Shown: piece after piece, positions 47,996 through 60,200 of the stretch | Layout of the letters: each line of letters begins with the position of its first letter | Numbering within the stretch: the first letter of the stretch is position 1 | Source: Colletotrichum lupini | Taxonomy: Eukaryota > Ascomycota > Sordariomycetes > Glomerellales > Glomerellaceae | DNA: 64,000 bases | Assembly (NCBI RefSeq): GCF_023278565.1 | Contig: NC_064680.1 | Location: 1,922,001 to 1,986,000, forward strand | Direction: 5' to 3' | The notes under the pieces: model-generated | Told to the model about the DNA's origin: nothing | Seen by the model: the letters and a program-made list of their open reading frames with translations, nothing else | The model's database searches: none | Translations under genes and position numbers: made by a program

Positions 47996-48668
47996 TGTAT
48001 AATTTCGTGGTGCTGCAAAAGTATCTGAGTTTTGCGATCTCGTCGTCAGCCTCGGTCCAGATGATTCGTTCGGTTTACGCGGCACAACTCGCAAGCCCCT
48101 TTTCCAACTCATCGTCCACTGCTGCGCCTTCGTCTAGTTCGGAGAAACTCACTTATAGGGATCGAGGTTCTGACGAGAGTGTCAATGATTTGCTGCACAT
48201 CGCGGAGGGTTCGACTTACATCAAAATCCTTAGACCGAGGAATTGGCTTGGTCTACGAGTTTCTTTCAAGAATGGTTGTCGCGTGTTTGGAGCAAGCCTG
48301 ACAAAGTGCCCGCGACAGGGAAGGGTCCATTCGATCGAGTTGGGTTGTCATGGGCGCACGGACCATAATCTTCCTTCCGGGGTGGAAACGGCTACGGCTG
48401 TAACCTGCGCTAGCGTTGACAAGGCGGGGCGGAAGGTCACATGGTGATAACGATAACGACGGGGCGGAAAGAAAAAAAACTTCAAGGCAAGTCCCGTTTC
48501 CGTCGTGAATATCACCAAGGCCTTCTCCCGTCTTCCTCTGTCCACTACACGACAGCATGTCTCTGCCTTTATAGCCACCACAACCCCCCGAGCAATTGAG
48601 CTCATAATCTTTTCTTCTTACTACTGTTGGAGCCTTTTATTTTGTTTTCTGAGATACCCCTTCACATA
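47996..48668. promoter_or_regulatory. Shared divergent promoter of LC8 and mrd1, with a likely 5' UTR intron
   Basis: 673 bp between the start codons. On the LC8 side a good intron signature (GTGAGT donor at 48152, GCTGAC-like branch site, TTTTGCAG ending at 48013) suggests a 140-nt intron in the 5' UTR. A CGATGAGTT word near 48104-48112 (minus strand) resembles the PAC element of yeast ribosome-biogenesis genes. The intron and PAC call are inferred. Confidence 0.4.
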
Positions 48669-51498
48669 ATGGCTGCCACCGCCGCCGAAGCTACTCCATT
48701 GGAGACCTCTCGCATCTTCGTGAGAGGTCTTCCGCCCAAGATCACAGACGCAGACTTTCGACAGCACTTCTCAGCTGGAGGTCGTGAAGTCACAGACATA
48801 AAAATTATTCCTCAACGGAGAATCGGCTATGTCGGTTTCAAAACTCCCGAGGTTGCTGCTAAGGCAGTCAAGTATTTCAACAGATCATACATCCGTATGT
48901 CAAGGATCAACGTTGAGCTTGCAAGACCGGTATGTTGACATCGTCACCTTGTAAACAAACGAATGTTCATATACTCATATTGTCTACCCAGATTGCAGAT
49001 CTTGCCCCTGCAAAAGCAAAGGGCACTAGCGGCCAGATGTCTGTGGCAACGCCGTCAGCATCCGTTGCCCCTCTCCCTGCCAGTGACGAGAAGGATGCGA
49101 AGAAGAAGCGAAAGCGAGAGGATCTGGATGAATCGGATCCCAAGCTGCGCGAGTTCTTGCAGGTCATGGGCACTGGCCAAAGCTCTGCAAACGAAATGTC
49201 AGATGTCATGGCCTCTGCCGCTGTTAAAGAGCAGAAGAAGTTGCTTCAAGACGACGAGAGTGACGATGAGTATGAGGCCATCCCGTCTCGGCCTGAGAAA
49301 CGGCAGATGAGGGAGGCACCACAGGGAGATGGTCGTACAGAGCCTTTGCCGGAAAAGGACGAGGCGATGCCTGACGCTGACCCCGTCTCTGAGCCGACGG
49401 AAGTCATGCCTCAGGACGAGACTACGCCTGCCCCAACCAATGCTGCTGCCACTGACGATGATTGGCTTCGTTCGAGGACAAATCGACTACTCGATCTAGT
49501 TGAAGATGGCGAAGTGCCCCGACCTCCAGTCCAGCAAGACAGTGGAGAGACAGTCGGAAGTGCTCCCGTGGAACAGCAAAAGCAGCCGGCGGCCGAGAAG
49601 CCAAAGGCCGAGACTGACGGTGGAGCTGCAATTCAAGACGCCCCGGTTTCCCAGGAGGTCGAGGAAGATGCCACCCTCGCCACCATCAAGCGAAACTCTA
49701 GACTCTTCGTTCGAAACCTACCGTTTAGTGCCAAAGATGAGGACTTGCGGGCACACTTTGAACAGTTTGGGGAGCTGCAAGAGGTAAGCAGAGAGCTTTT
49801 CATATCAATCTTACGCCACTCCGTGCCATACAATCATGTGATGAATCCAGATAGGGACAGCTTACATCAAATGATGGTTGATGCGAACCTTGGATCGGTA
49901 TTTTAGTAGATGCTTCGACTTTCTGAAAAATGATTGCCTTCTCAGCTCTTCATATGAACATCTAAGATGTGCTCAGATTGCTAATTTCCCACCAGGTACA
50001 TCTGCCAGTCACTGCTGGAGGCGCAAGCAAGGGCTTTGCAATGGTCCAATTCACGAGTGCCGAGTCAGCTGTTGCTGCATTCCAGTCGACGGATGGTCAG
50101 ACTTTTCAAGGGCGTCTTTTGCACGTCTTGCCCGCTGAGGGAAAGCGCGATGCTGGGCTGGACGAGTTCGCAATCTCAAAGCTGCCCTTGAAAAAGCAGA
50201 ACCTGATCCGAAAGAAAGCCGATGCCGCCTCTAGCACGTTCAACTGGAATTCTCTGTACATGAGCCAGGATGCAGTCAATGCTTCCGTGGCAAGCCGGCT
50301 GGGCGTGTCCAAATCAGAGCTGCTAGATCCCACTTCGGCAGATGCCGGTGTCAAGCAGGCCATCGCCGAGACGTCGATCATCCAAGAGACCAAGTCGTAT
50401 TTTGTGTCGAACGGCGTGGATCTCGATGCCCTCAAGTCACAAAAGCGGGGCGACACGACCATTTTGGTCAAGAACTTCCCGTTCGGGACTACGATGGAGG
50501 AGCTGAGAACTATGTTTGAGGAGCACGGCACAGTCCTGAGGGTGCTGATGCCACCTAGTGGTACCATTGCCATCGTCGAATTCGCGCAGCCAACACATGC
50601 AAAGGCTGCCTTCGCCAAGCTGGCGTACAGGCGTATTAAGGACACTGTGCTGTTTCTGGAGAAGGGCCCGAAGAACCTGTTCAAGAATGATGCCTCAGTA
50701 AACATGACGCAGGGCAAGGAGGATCGGCCCACCGGTGTTCAGAAGTTGAGCGTTACAGAGCTTTTGGGACGGGACGACCAAAGCGAGGCCAGCGTTGAAA
50801 CAACCTCACTGTTTGTCCGGAACCTCAACTTCTCCACCACGACGGATAAGTTGGCAGAAACGTTTAAACCGTTGGACGGCTTCGCCTCCGCCAGAGTGAA
50901 GACAAAGATGGACCCCAAGAAGCCTGGACAAGTGCTCAGTATGGGTTTCGGCTTTGTCGTCTTCAAGACAAAGGAACAAGCGCAGGCAGCCCTCAAGTCC
51001 ATGGACGGGTTTGTCCTGGAAGGGCACACCCTTGCGGTCAAGGCTTCCCACAAGGGTCAAGACGCAGCAGAGGAGCGTCGCCGGGAGGACAAGGCCCGCA
51101 AGGCAGCGGGGCAGCGGACCAAAGTCGTCATCAAGAACTTGCCCTTCGAAGCGACCAAGAAGGACATCCGCACCCTGTTCAGCACCTATGGCCAGCTCAG
51201 GGCGGTGCGCCTGCCGAAGAAGTTTGGCAACTCGACCAGGGGTTTTGCCTTTGCCGAGTTTGTCACACCCCGAGAGGCGGAAAACGCTCTCAACGCATTG
51301 CGAGACACCCACTTGCTGGGCCGCAAGTTGGTTCTCGACTACGCCGAGGCCGAGGCGGTCGACGCGGAGGAGGAGATTGCCAAGATGCAGCGCAAGATCG
51401 GGGGCCAAGTCAACAAGGTCGCTCTCTCGCAGCTCATGGGCCAGAACAGGAAAAGGGTCACCATCGGAGACGACAATGCCGACGAGATGGATATGTGA
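48669..51498 (+). CDS. mrd1: Multiple RNA-binding domain protein 1 (Mrd1), five RRMs
   Basis: Three exons, 48669-48929, 48992-49783 and 49996-51498, encode 851 aa. Intron 1 (62 nt) is GTATGT...CCCAG; intron 2 (212 nt) is GTAAGC...CCAG and splits RRM2. RRM1 covers residues ~14-85 (RIFVRGLPPK); RRM2 ~321-395 (LFVRNLPFSA); RRM3 ~505-575 (ILVKNFPFGT); RRM4 ~620-700 (LFVRNLNFST); RRM5 ~726-805 (VVIKNLPFEA). An acidic, Lys-rich linker (residues ~90-315) separates RRM1 and RRM2. The five-RRM layout with this spacing is diagnostic of Mrd1/RBM19, a nucleolar U3-associated factor needed for A0-A2 cleavage and 18S rRNA formation. Yeast Mrd1 has a similar length. It works in the same pathway as Utp17 at the other end of the window. 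Confidence 0.95.
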
Positions 51499-54344
51499 GC
51501 GGTTGGAGGAACATCAACATCAACGGTCCCAAGAGGGAAAAGATAGAAGCGAATCTAAATTTTTGTCGGTGTTATGTCACCATCGTCTCACAACATTTCC
51601 CTGACCAACTGCACTATCGTCGCGTCATTCTCGTCTTCCCCCTCAAAGTGACAATCGATACCACCAACTCAGAAACAGAGAAGTTTGGTCCAGGTATCTC
51701 TACATGGTATCGCCCTTTGGTAGTTACTTTCTTTAACTTCAGTGGTAGTCCACATCTGTAATTCTGTATGCAAATCTGTCTCACTCATCCCTGGCCCCGC
51801 GATTTGGGCCCCTGCTCACCCCCTTGTCACCCTTCCGATCAATTTTTCTCCGAACAGAACACCTCCTGCAAAAAATAAACCGTCCCGCTATTGGGGCACC
51901 TTTCCCCATGTCAAGCCCACGACGGGAACCAAAGGAGTTTGTTTTGTCAAACGGTGGGGTTCTGGAGAGGGCGGAAACTGCAAGTCAACTACGGACTAAT
52001 ACTGTCTGTGCTATTTGGGACCTTGCCCCGTGCACCAGAACATCGAATGGCAATAGCTTCAATACGCGAGAGAACCATCTTCGTTGCAGATGGGAAGGGA
52101 TGAGGAAGAGGAGGAGAGTGGGAGGAGGAACCACGCGGGGAAAGGCAGAGGAAAGCGAACATCATCCTCTCACACCAAAAACCTTTCTCTCATCTGTCAT
52201 TTCGCCTCCTTCTGCCTGTCCTGCCTCGAGCTGCGTACTTGTGTGTCCCTCTTCGCCTCCTTGACCCGCACAGCAGGAATGCATCTCTCTCCCCTTCACT
52301 CGGTGTTTTTGTCTCTTTCTAATCTGGCTACATGCCAGCTTCACTGTGCACTATGCCCTTTCTTCGCCTGTGTTTCTAACTCTATCCTTTTGTTTTGTCT
52401 TTCTTACTCGTTGTTATTTTGCCTCTCGTGTTGCGAAGGATGTTCCAACTTTTGACAAGAGAGCGGAACGGCGGGGAGGCCCTAAATCAGCATCCATGCC
52501 GAAATCGAAGAGAAAGTTGTCTGTCCGTCCCATCTTCTTCCAGACTTGCCTCTAGAAAGAGTAAGAGAACTCTCGATTGGACGGGTCTGAATGAGTGACG
52601 GTGGTGGTGGTGGTGCTGTATGGTTTGGTGCGTGTGGTACGTGCAGATCCAGAACCGTGGTCTCTACCTAGTTCGTCCCAAGTTGGCCCCCCCGTGAAGG
52701 CCAACGTTCCTTGGACCAACCCCCTTGCATGCCAGCGCCCTCAATGTGTCCACCACTCCAGCTTCGTTAGTTTCCCATGATTTGCCATGTGGAGATGGCC
52801 CTTGTCGAATTGACAGACGATCATATGCACACGCACATCCGCTTGGTACTGTACCGTAGTCGTAGGGCGACAGGGAAAACCTCAACGGGCCCCATATCGA
52901 CAAGACTGGCTCCCCGATGCTTCCTAGCTCAGCTACGACTAAGCTCGCGATCCTCCGAGCTGTCAAGTCATGTTAGTCAAATTCGGGTCATACAACGTCG
53001 CTGGACTTGCCAATAGAATCACCCTCCTCCCTTATCCTCCTCTGACAGGCACGGCTCCAGCCCTGTGCTTCCCACTATACTGCTCACTAACGTCCTGCCT
53101 TCTCTTTCGCTCTGCTTCCCTCACACTGGCTAGTTCCTCTCGGAGCCCTGATACGACTTAGTCTGCCGGAGCTTCCTGTCTGCACCTCTCCATATCCCCT
53201 CTGAAGCTCGTGCTCAGATTAACTTCCCTCTCTCTCTCTCTCACTGCCCCGCCATCCCTTCCTTCACCCAGACCACATTCCCGCTTCAGCAGTGCTGACC
53301 AGCGCCGTCCAAAAAGGGATCTTCCCTTCACCCCGCTCAGAGGGTCCAGTACGCAGGAGTCGGGATAATCTGGAGCCTCGAGCGGGGCTCACAGGCACAT
53401 GTTCTGTATCTACTGTCCCAAGGAGGACAGGGCCCTTGGACTAGGAGGAGTCCACAGGCATACCCGGGGAATGGATGAGGAGGACGATGAAGCAGAGGGC
53501 TAAGAAGGGGGGCGTGTGTTGGCCCTCGATCTGGAACCTGGGGTGCCAAACGAAAATTCGAAAGCTCTCTCTTGCTCTGTCAGTCCCGTCTATCGCCGTC
53601 TCCTTCGCCCGGTAGACTACGGTGTTGAGGGTGTGTCTGTCGAACGATATTGAACCTTCCCTCGCCTCCTCTCTTTTCAGACTTTGGAGCGGGTGTACCT
53701 GGCTTCAGGAACTTATATTGACGTACGTCCCATGCCAGTGTCATTCCTTTCAACTTCCCCAAGCCTTCTCTCCATCTTCCAACATCCTTACTTTTCTCTT
53801 GCTTGATCCAAACACTCAAGCATAGGAAAGGCACGTGTGGCTCGCCCGCCTTTCTCAAACCAGTTTCTCGAGCTGCGGAATTCAGACACACGCTCATTTT
53901 ACTTTGCTGTTTGTTTCCTAATCGGAAAACACCATCTTTTACACTCACTTCGCCATCATTCCTCTCCCGCTCTCTCAGCCCTTCTCCCGAGGACATACCA
54001 CGAGGAATCTTGACCCCGGAGCATATCACACGGAGAACAAGCGCCCTTTTGCACTCCTTCACTTAGCAACAAAACCCATGCCCGCCCCGTCACGGAATTC
54101 CTGAAGAGTCATTCCTTTCACCTACGTCTTTTGCCTCTCAGCTATCTTCCATTCTTTCACTCAGGGGTTCCGTGCTTGTCAAGGAATCCTTTTACAATCC
54201 AGTTGAAGTCTCTACTCTCCTCGTGGGGTAGAGAGAAAGAACGGACCAAGGTCGACGCATCAACCAGTCCCATACCAGTCCTCTGCAAGGACTATCTCCA
54301 GAAACACAAAGGAAAGAAGATTGCTTCCAGAGGAAGCAGACCTG
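51499..54344. other. 2.8-kb upstream region and leader of the TEA-domain gene
   Basis: No gene is seen. The plus strand is strongly pyrimidine-rich from about 52180 to 54320 with many CTCTCT/TTCCTT runs, as in long fungal promoters and 5' leaders of developmental regulators. Short upstream ATGs exist (for example 54078), so translation of the TEA gene may be affected by upstream frames. Confidence 0.5.
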
Positions 54345-57250
54345 ATGATGATGGAGCACCCGCGCCCTGTGCTTCCCTCTCAACGCTACTCCCCTTCTCC
54401 AGTCTACAGCTACGATAGCAGACGATGCACACCGACTGGGCGGCAGCCGTTGAGGGAGTCGACGGGCAATGTCCAGTCCGCCGGCTCTCACTTAGGAAGC
54501 CTCGCATCGTCGTGCCGTAATAGCCCACTTGGGCTCTTCTCACCGAGCCTGACGAGCATACCCACTCCACCTATCGTACCATCCCAGGCTGGCTCTACCT
54601 ACAGGAGCAGCAACAGCCTGAGAAGGCCTGATGCTCTCCACATGGCCAGAAGGGCACGACATGACATCAACCCCATCTACTATGCCCCCGAGTTCCGGCC
54701 TTACCGGGACAAGCAAGACCAAAAGGATCCCAACGAGAAGCAGATCTGGCCTCGTGTATTGGAAGATGCCTTCCTTGACTGTAAGTCACATTCACTTGAG
54801 CAGCTTGAAGTCCCTTCTGACATGGCATCTTAGCGCTGCTCATCATCCCGCATATGGGTAGAAAGAAGTACAGCATGCAGGGCAAGCAGTTTGGGCGTAA
54901 CATGCTCATCAGCGAGTACCTGTGGATCGCGTACTGCTGCAGCTTGCAGCCAGGACAAAAGGCAGAGGAAAGAAAGAGAAAGCAAGTCTCCAGCCACATT
55001 CAAGTGGTTAAGAAGATGTTTGAGAAGCACCGATGCTGTAAGTTCGGGTTGTCCGTCTGCTTTAGGGACTTGAGCTAACACATTTCAGACCACTTCTTTT
55101 TCGTCAAGGACCCTGACAAAAGCGAGGCCCGTCTCAAGGACAACATGGAGATTGCCTCCTTCAAGGACAACCCAGTCCTGGTCGCCCTCGCCGAGGGTCG
55201 TCTTCCAGACGTGCGCCCCAATTACGAGTACTTTGCCCAGATTCTTGCCATGGACTCTCTTGTCGTCATGAGGCCCAAGACTGCTTGGATCTTTGTCGCT
55301 TCCTCCAACGTCAGGATGGAAGAGAACGGAGACGCCTACGACCAACACGGCAAGCCTCTCGACCCTGACTACTACCCCCACTTGGAGAAGAACATGCACA
55401 AGGAAGACGGTCTTTCCAGAGGCCTCAACGGCAGCGTTCTCCTGCACGAGTACAACCGCGAATTGGCACAGAAGGAATCCGCAGCTGTCACTGAGATGTC
55501 TCAGGAATGGGAGGCCAAGTTCCCTCCCTTGCACAAGTCACTCGAGCACGCCATCCAGGACAACAAGTGGCTTGACATCTTGGAGATGACCGTCACGCTC
55601 GAAATTCATCCCCGCAGCAACTTCCCCGCCGGATCTGAGCTCAACGGCTTCGTTGAGCTGAGCATTTCCCTGCCCGCACTCCAGAACCATCGCTGGAAGT
55701 GCGTCACCAAGCTGGCGCGGCCCGAGGAGCTCCGCCGAGCCGAGAACGAGCCCTGCATCATTGAGCAAACGAGCGAGGTCGGCGTGCAGTACGCGCACCG
55801 TCCCGGATGCCAGGAGAGCAAGTTCGAGTGCGACTGCCGCAGCCGTCCCAGACAGGACGTCCGCGTGCCCTTCCCCGCGGCCGAGTGGGCTAGCATCCTG
55901 AGCACGTGCGCCGGCTACCTCGAGCCCGTCGACAACAAGAACAAAATCGAGGACGATGAAGAGAGAGCCAAGGCCGCGGAAGACGCCGCCCTCGAGGCCG
56001 AGCGTACCACGGCAGAGCTGATCCAGCAGGTCGGCATGTTCCAGGAGCTGTGGTCTGCCCCGCCCGACAACTCTGACCGCCGCAACTGGGTGCGCCGCGG
56101 TATCATTCTCTGGAAGTTCCGCACGATCCATGCCTTTGACGACAAGTGGAACCCCATCTTTGAGAAGCCTGCGCCGCAGAAGGGCAGGAAGCCCGCCGAG
56201 GAGGACGGCGAAGACCAGAGCTCATCATCCCGACGGGGAAGCCGCTCAAAGCGCGTCTTCAACCCTCCCGGCACGACCTGGCGCTTCCTCACGGCTCTGG
56301 ACCCCGTCTCCTCGGCGCATCAGCAGAATGTCTGCGTCAACCCGGCATCTGGCCCGGGCCGGGAGATGCTCATGGCACCGACACCCCCCTACTCTCACCA
56401 CCTCGCTGCCGTCATGAACGACAACATGAGCAATGCTTGGGAGTCCGTCACCATGCCTGGCCAGCTGCCAAGCCTGGCATCCACCGGAACACTTGGGCTC
56501 ATGGAACCCTACTCACATGGACTCGCAACGCCTCCACCAAGTGCCTCTCTCAACTCGTCGTACGCAAGTAGCTACGATGGCAGTCATGAGCTGGCCGGCG
56601 GGCCACACCACCATCACCACCAGCTTGACCTCTTTACCGCCGCGGCCTGCACTAGCTCCATGGACAACCAGGCCATCGTCGCCGACATGTCATCTGCTGC
56701 TCCCGACCCGTACCTCTCGGCGACTGCAGGCATTCAAGTTTCAAGCGGTGTACCTGTCGGCGTCTACGACGAGGGCGAGGTCGAGGGCATCCACGACTGG
56801 GACACGACGACTTCGTCCTTCCATGGCCTCCACCAGTGGAACGGCTGGAGCGAGGCGGCGTCAGACCCAAAGACGCAGCAGTGGCAGAACGAGAACCACC
56901 GCAGCGCGGCGGCCAACTCCAACCTCTGGGCCGAGAGCAAGGACCACCATACATGGAACCAGCAGCCATGGGCCCAGGCCGTCTCGGCAGTCGCTGCCGT
57001 GGCCGGCACAGACGGCAGATCCGGATGGTCACCAGTCGACCAACAGCGCAGCAGCGGACTGCCCTCGCTGGATCAACTCACCCCGCTCAAGTCGTTGACG
57101 GGCAGCAGGAAGAGGGCGCGTTCCAACAGCCTCGACCTGGAGAACAGGGAGAACTACCCCGCATCATCGATCCAGAAGCTGGTGCATCATCGAGCGCCGG
57201 CAGCTGTGATGGACGAGGCTGGTGGTCACGGACACCGGAACTGGGAGTGA
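54345..57250 (+). CDS. abaA: TEA/ATTS-domain transcription factor, AbaA type
   Basis: Three exons, 54345-54780, 54834-55037 and 55089-57250, encode 933 aa; introns are 53 and 51 nt with GTAAGT donors. The TEA domain spans residues ~130-205 and is split by both introns: KQIWPRVLEDAFLDSL, GRKKYSMQGKQFGRN, LISEYLWIAYC, then SSHIQVVKKMF. The sequence after it (EYFAQILAMDSLVVMRPKTA, partly quoted) and the long C-terminal part with a Cys-rich turn (CQESKFECDC) fit AbaA rather than animal TEADs. A coiled stretch near residues ~495-545 (EDDEERAKAAEDAALEAE) and a low-complexity tail with a basic patch (GSRKRARSNS) follow. In Aspergillus AbaA controls phialide development between BrlA and WetA by binding CATTCY. 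Three consecutive ATGs (54345, 54348, 54351) leave the exact start open. Confidence 0.92.
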
Positions 57251-60200
57251 AACTTCACACTCGGCCGAGCTGTACAGACGGGAAAGGGAGAGGGGAATAC
57301 AGCATGTTTCCGGGAGATGTGTGCCCTGCTCGCTTGCGCGTATGTTGCAAAACTGGAGAGGAGTAATCCCGCATGCAGCGGCATCTGAGCAGAGGTGAAA
57401 AAAAGGGATAGTGTACTTTTGCGCGGGAGTTTATGTTCTTGACTTTAGGGTGGGATGGAATGATTGACGGCCGACTCATGTGTGAAACGCCTATAAAGGC
57501 TCCTCTTGAATGGAATAGGGGCAGAGAAAAAAACATGTTGCAATGTGCTAGAAAGAAACAGCAACTTTTGATACCAATAATCACGTCTTGTTATTACCAG
57601 AGTTTTTAGTAAGGAGAAAGAAACGGAACTTGTTACTCTCACTTGGTCCCCTCGGCAGAATATGAAAACAGAAATTGCTTCGGTTCCCACATCACGGTTA
57701 CATTGGTCCGACAAGAGACGTATTGTTTCTCCTGTCATCCTTCATGCCCGCCAAACGTTGGTGTTGGGACGAGCGAGTGGTTCAGAGAGCTTCGCTGCAG
57801 TGATGAGATGAAACGCTCAGAAAAGTGGCAAGCCTGCCTGCTTGCTTGTCTGCCTGGTGTTCGTCGAGGGGGGGGGGGGGGGGGGGGGGCACCTGTGGTG
57901 GGTATTCTCTTCCTCTTCTTTTTTTCTTTTTTCATCAGCGTTTGAGGTGATGGAAGCTTAAAAAGATCAGATGATCCTCTGTTGCCAAGACTTATGTTTT
58001 GTGAGACGCTGCCAAATTGTGGTTCCTCCGTTTCTTCGGTTTGCCTTTTGTCGCAAACTCGACGGAGCTCTCGGTGCGGGTTCGTAGTCGTAGTCGTCGT
58101 CAACATCGTCCCTGTCCTCGTCACCAGTGCCGCCCGGACGTTACGGTAATAATAATAACTCCCCCTTCCCCGGCCTCGCCAGGAGGATTCAGTAGCGCGA
58201 GTGGAACGTGGGAGTTTGATGTTTCATTCCAAGCAAGAGAACGAGATTGCGGAGCAGGAGAAGCGAGTGGAGGTGTGCACGTGGAGACCTACCCATCGCA
58301 TCGTGCGAAAAATGTGAGTGCTCAGAACCAGGAGATGGAGCGAGAGAGAGAGAGAGAGGATGAGGGCGATCAGTGAGAAAAAAGAGCGGAGGATGTTCGC
58401 AGGGGTTCTTCTTTTCTTAGGATGGGACGGACGAGGGTTTGCGGGTGCATGGTCTGAACAACGTGGACAGCAGGCGCAGGTGAAACGCTGCATGTCTGAA
58501 CGTTGGTGACCGAGGTGTGTGATATCGCGAACAGTGGCAAAAGACGGGAAATAGGGGGTTGGTAAGTCTGGTGAGTTTTCAAGATAATCGCCCGTTCGAG
58601 CTGCCGTCTTGAGGAAGAGTTGAAGTCGAAAGATTCATCAATTGCGTGACAAGAATCTCGGCGGTTGAGCAAGCGCTGTCAAGTTGAGCCTCAGCATACT
58701 CAGCCACGATTGGACTGGACTGAAGCCGTTCGCCGAGATCTCGCGCCCGCCGCCCGCGGCGGGCTGCTAGCGGTGGAGCAGAAAAAGAAAGGACCGGGAT
58801 GCGCACAGACGATGAGACAAGACGATTTCTGAATTCCCACCAGCGAGGAGGATCCAATTGTTGATATGCCGGGGTTTGGCTTGCAGATTGACGGCTCCAG
58901 GGCATTGAGCTCGGAGGCGTAGGTGACAATCTCTCGACAATTGAGATGGGGGTGGTCTAAGCGGATGAGAAAGCAGAACTGGGAATACCATGAACAACTC
59001 TTACTTTCCAACTTCTGTGCGGTCGCCGACTCTTGCTTGCTGTTAGTCTTCGTCTACCTCTAATGATTAGCCCGAACACCGATTGCCAGAGCAAAGAAGA
59101 GACGTGGCAAACCGAGCCACGAACAGAGAAAACGGAGCAAAAGACTGGAAACGAAGGCCCGGTCAGGTATTCGTTGTTCATCGCGTGCTGTGTGCTGTGT
59201 ACTCCGTAGGGGCCACTGGTCCGTGTTTCGAGTCTCGTTGCATTTTGCTCTTCTAGACGCCGTCCAGACGTCCAAGCTTGTGCTTCCCTGACATCCGTAG
59301 ACGGCGGTCCATTGCGCTTGCCTAGACTTCGGTCCGTCTGGAATGAAAGGTGGTGACCCGGGTCGTGGTGTCCGATGCCCATAACTGTTGGGTATTGCCA
59401 CCGTTCATTAAGATCCCTGATGTGGGATTTTGGAGTAGGTCGGTGCTCCAAGGTGGGTTGGAATCTTGTATACTCGCGACTCCATCCGCGGCAAAAGAGA
59501 CCAGGGTGCTTGGCGCAAGGAGTACATTTTGCGAAGCATTTGCATTTCTGATTTGGCATTAAGTAAGCTGCCATGGAACACTGGTCAGTTTAGTTGCGTG
59601 GACAGACGGCAGTGGGAACTTGGCTTTTTTTGTTCACTTCCTTGCCTGTTCCATTCCTGGATCCATCTTCGTCGACCGTCTGGCGGCAGTCTGCGCCAAC
59701 GGTGGCCAATCGAGTAGATTACCAGGCCCTTGTGTCCGGCGGCGGCGCGGCAAGGCCAAATAGGAAAGGAGAAAAGAGGCTGAGCCAATCTTACGGTGGC
59801 CAGCCATGTATTCGTGGACGACACGCGAAATAAGCAAGGAAAAAAGAGAAAATGGTCGACGGGAATGGCCTCGGCGCGTTGAAGGTGGAACAAGCAGGAG
59901 AAGCAAGCGGTGGTCTGGGTGCCAATTTTGGTAGGCGCCGTAAGTTGCAGAGCGGCAGAGGTGCTAGCTGCCAGTCAAAGTGGTGGTGGACCCTTGCGTC
60001 TGGAGCTCGCTTACTTCGGGCAGGGGTCGCATGGGCCTGGTTGACTGGATGAGGTGCATCGCGACTCGCAGGACGGTCAGGACCTTCTGGACTCTCTGCA
60101 AGAAGAGTGCGAGCCCCTTGTTCCAGATTTTGCTGTGAAGCATGGGGTCCAAAGTCTCTCAGCCATACGTTTTGGCCTGCAGAGATACATGTTTCGTCGT

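Noticed and set aside
47995..48447. 150-codon plus-strand frame between LC8 and mrd1
   Set aside because: It lies in the divergent promoter, opposite the probable LC8 leader, and has no recognisable domain.
52084..52455. Frame with hydrophobic, Leu/Cys/Phe-rich stretches suggesting a membrane protein
   Set aside because: The hydrophobicity comes from a low-complexity CT-rich DNA tract that encodes Leu, Ser and Phe in any frame.
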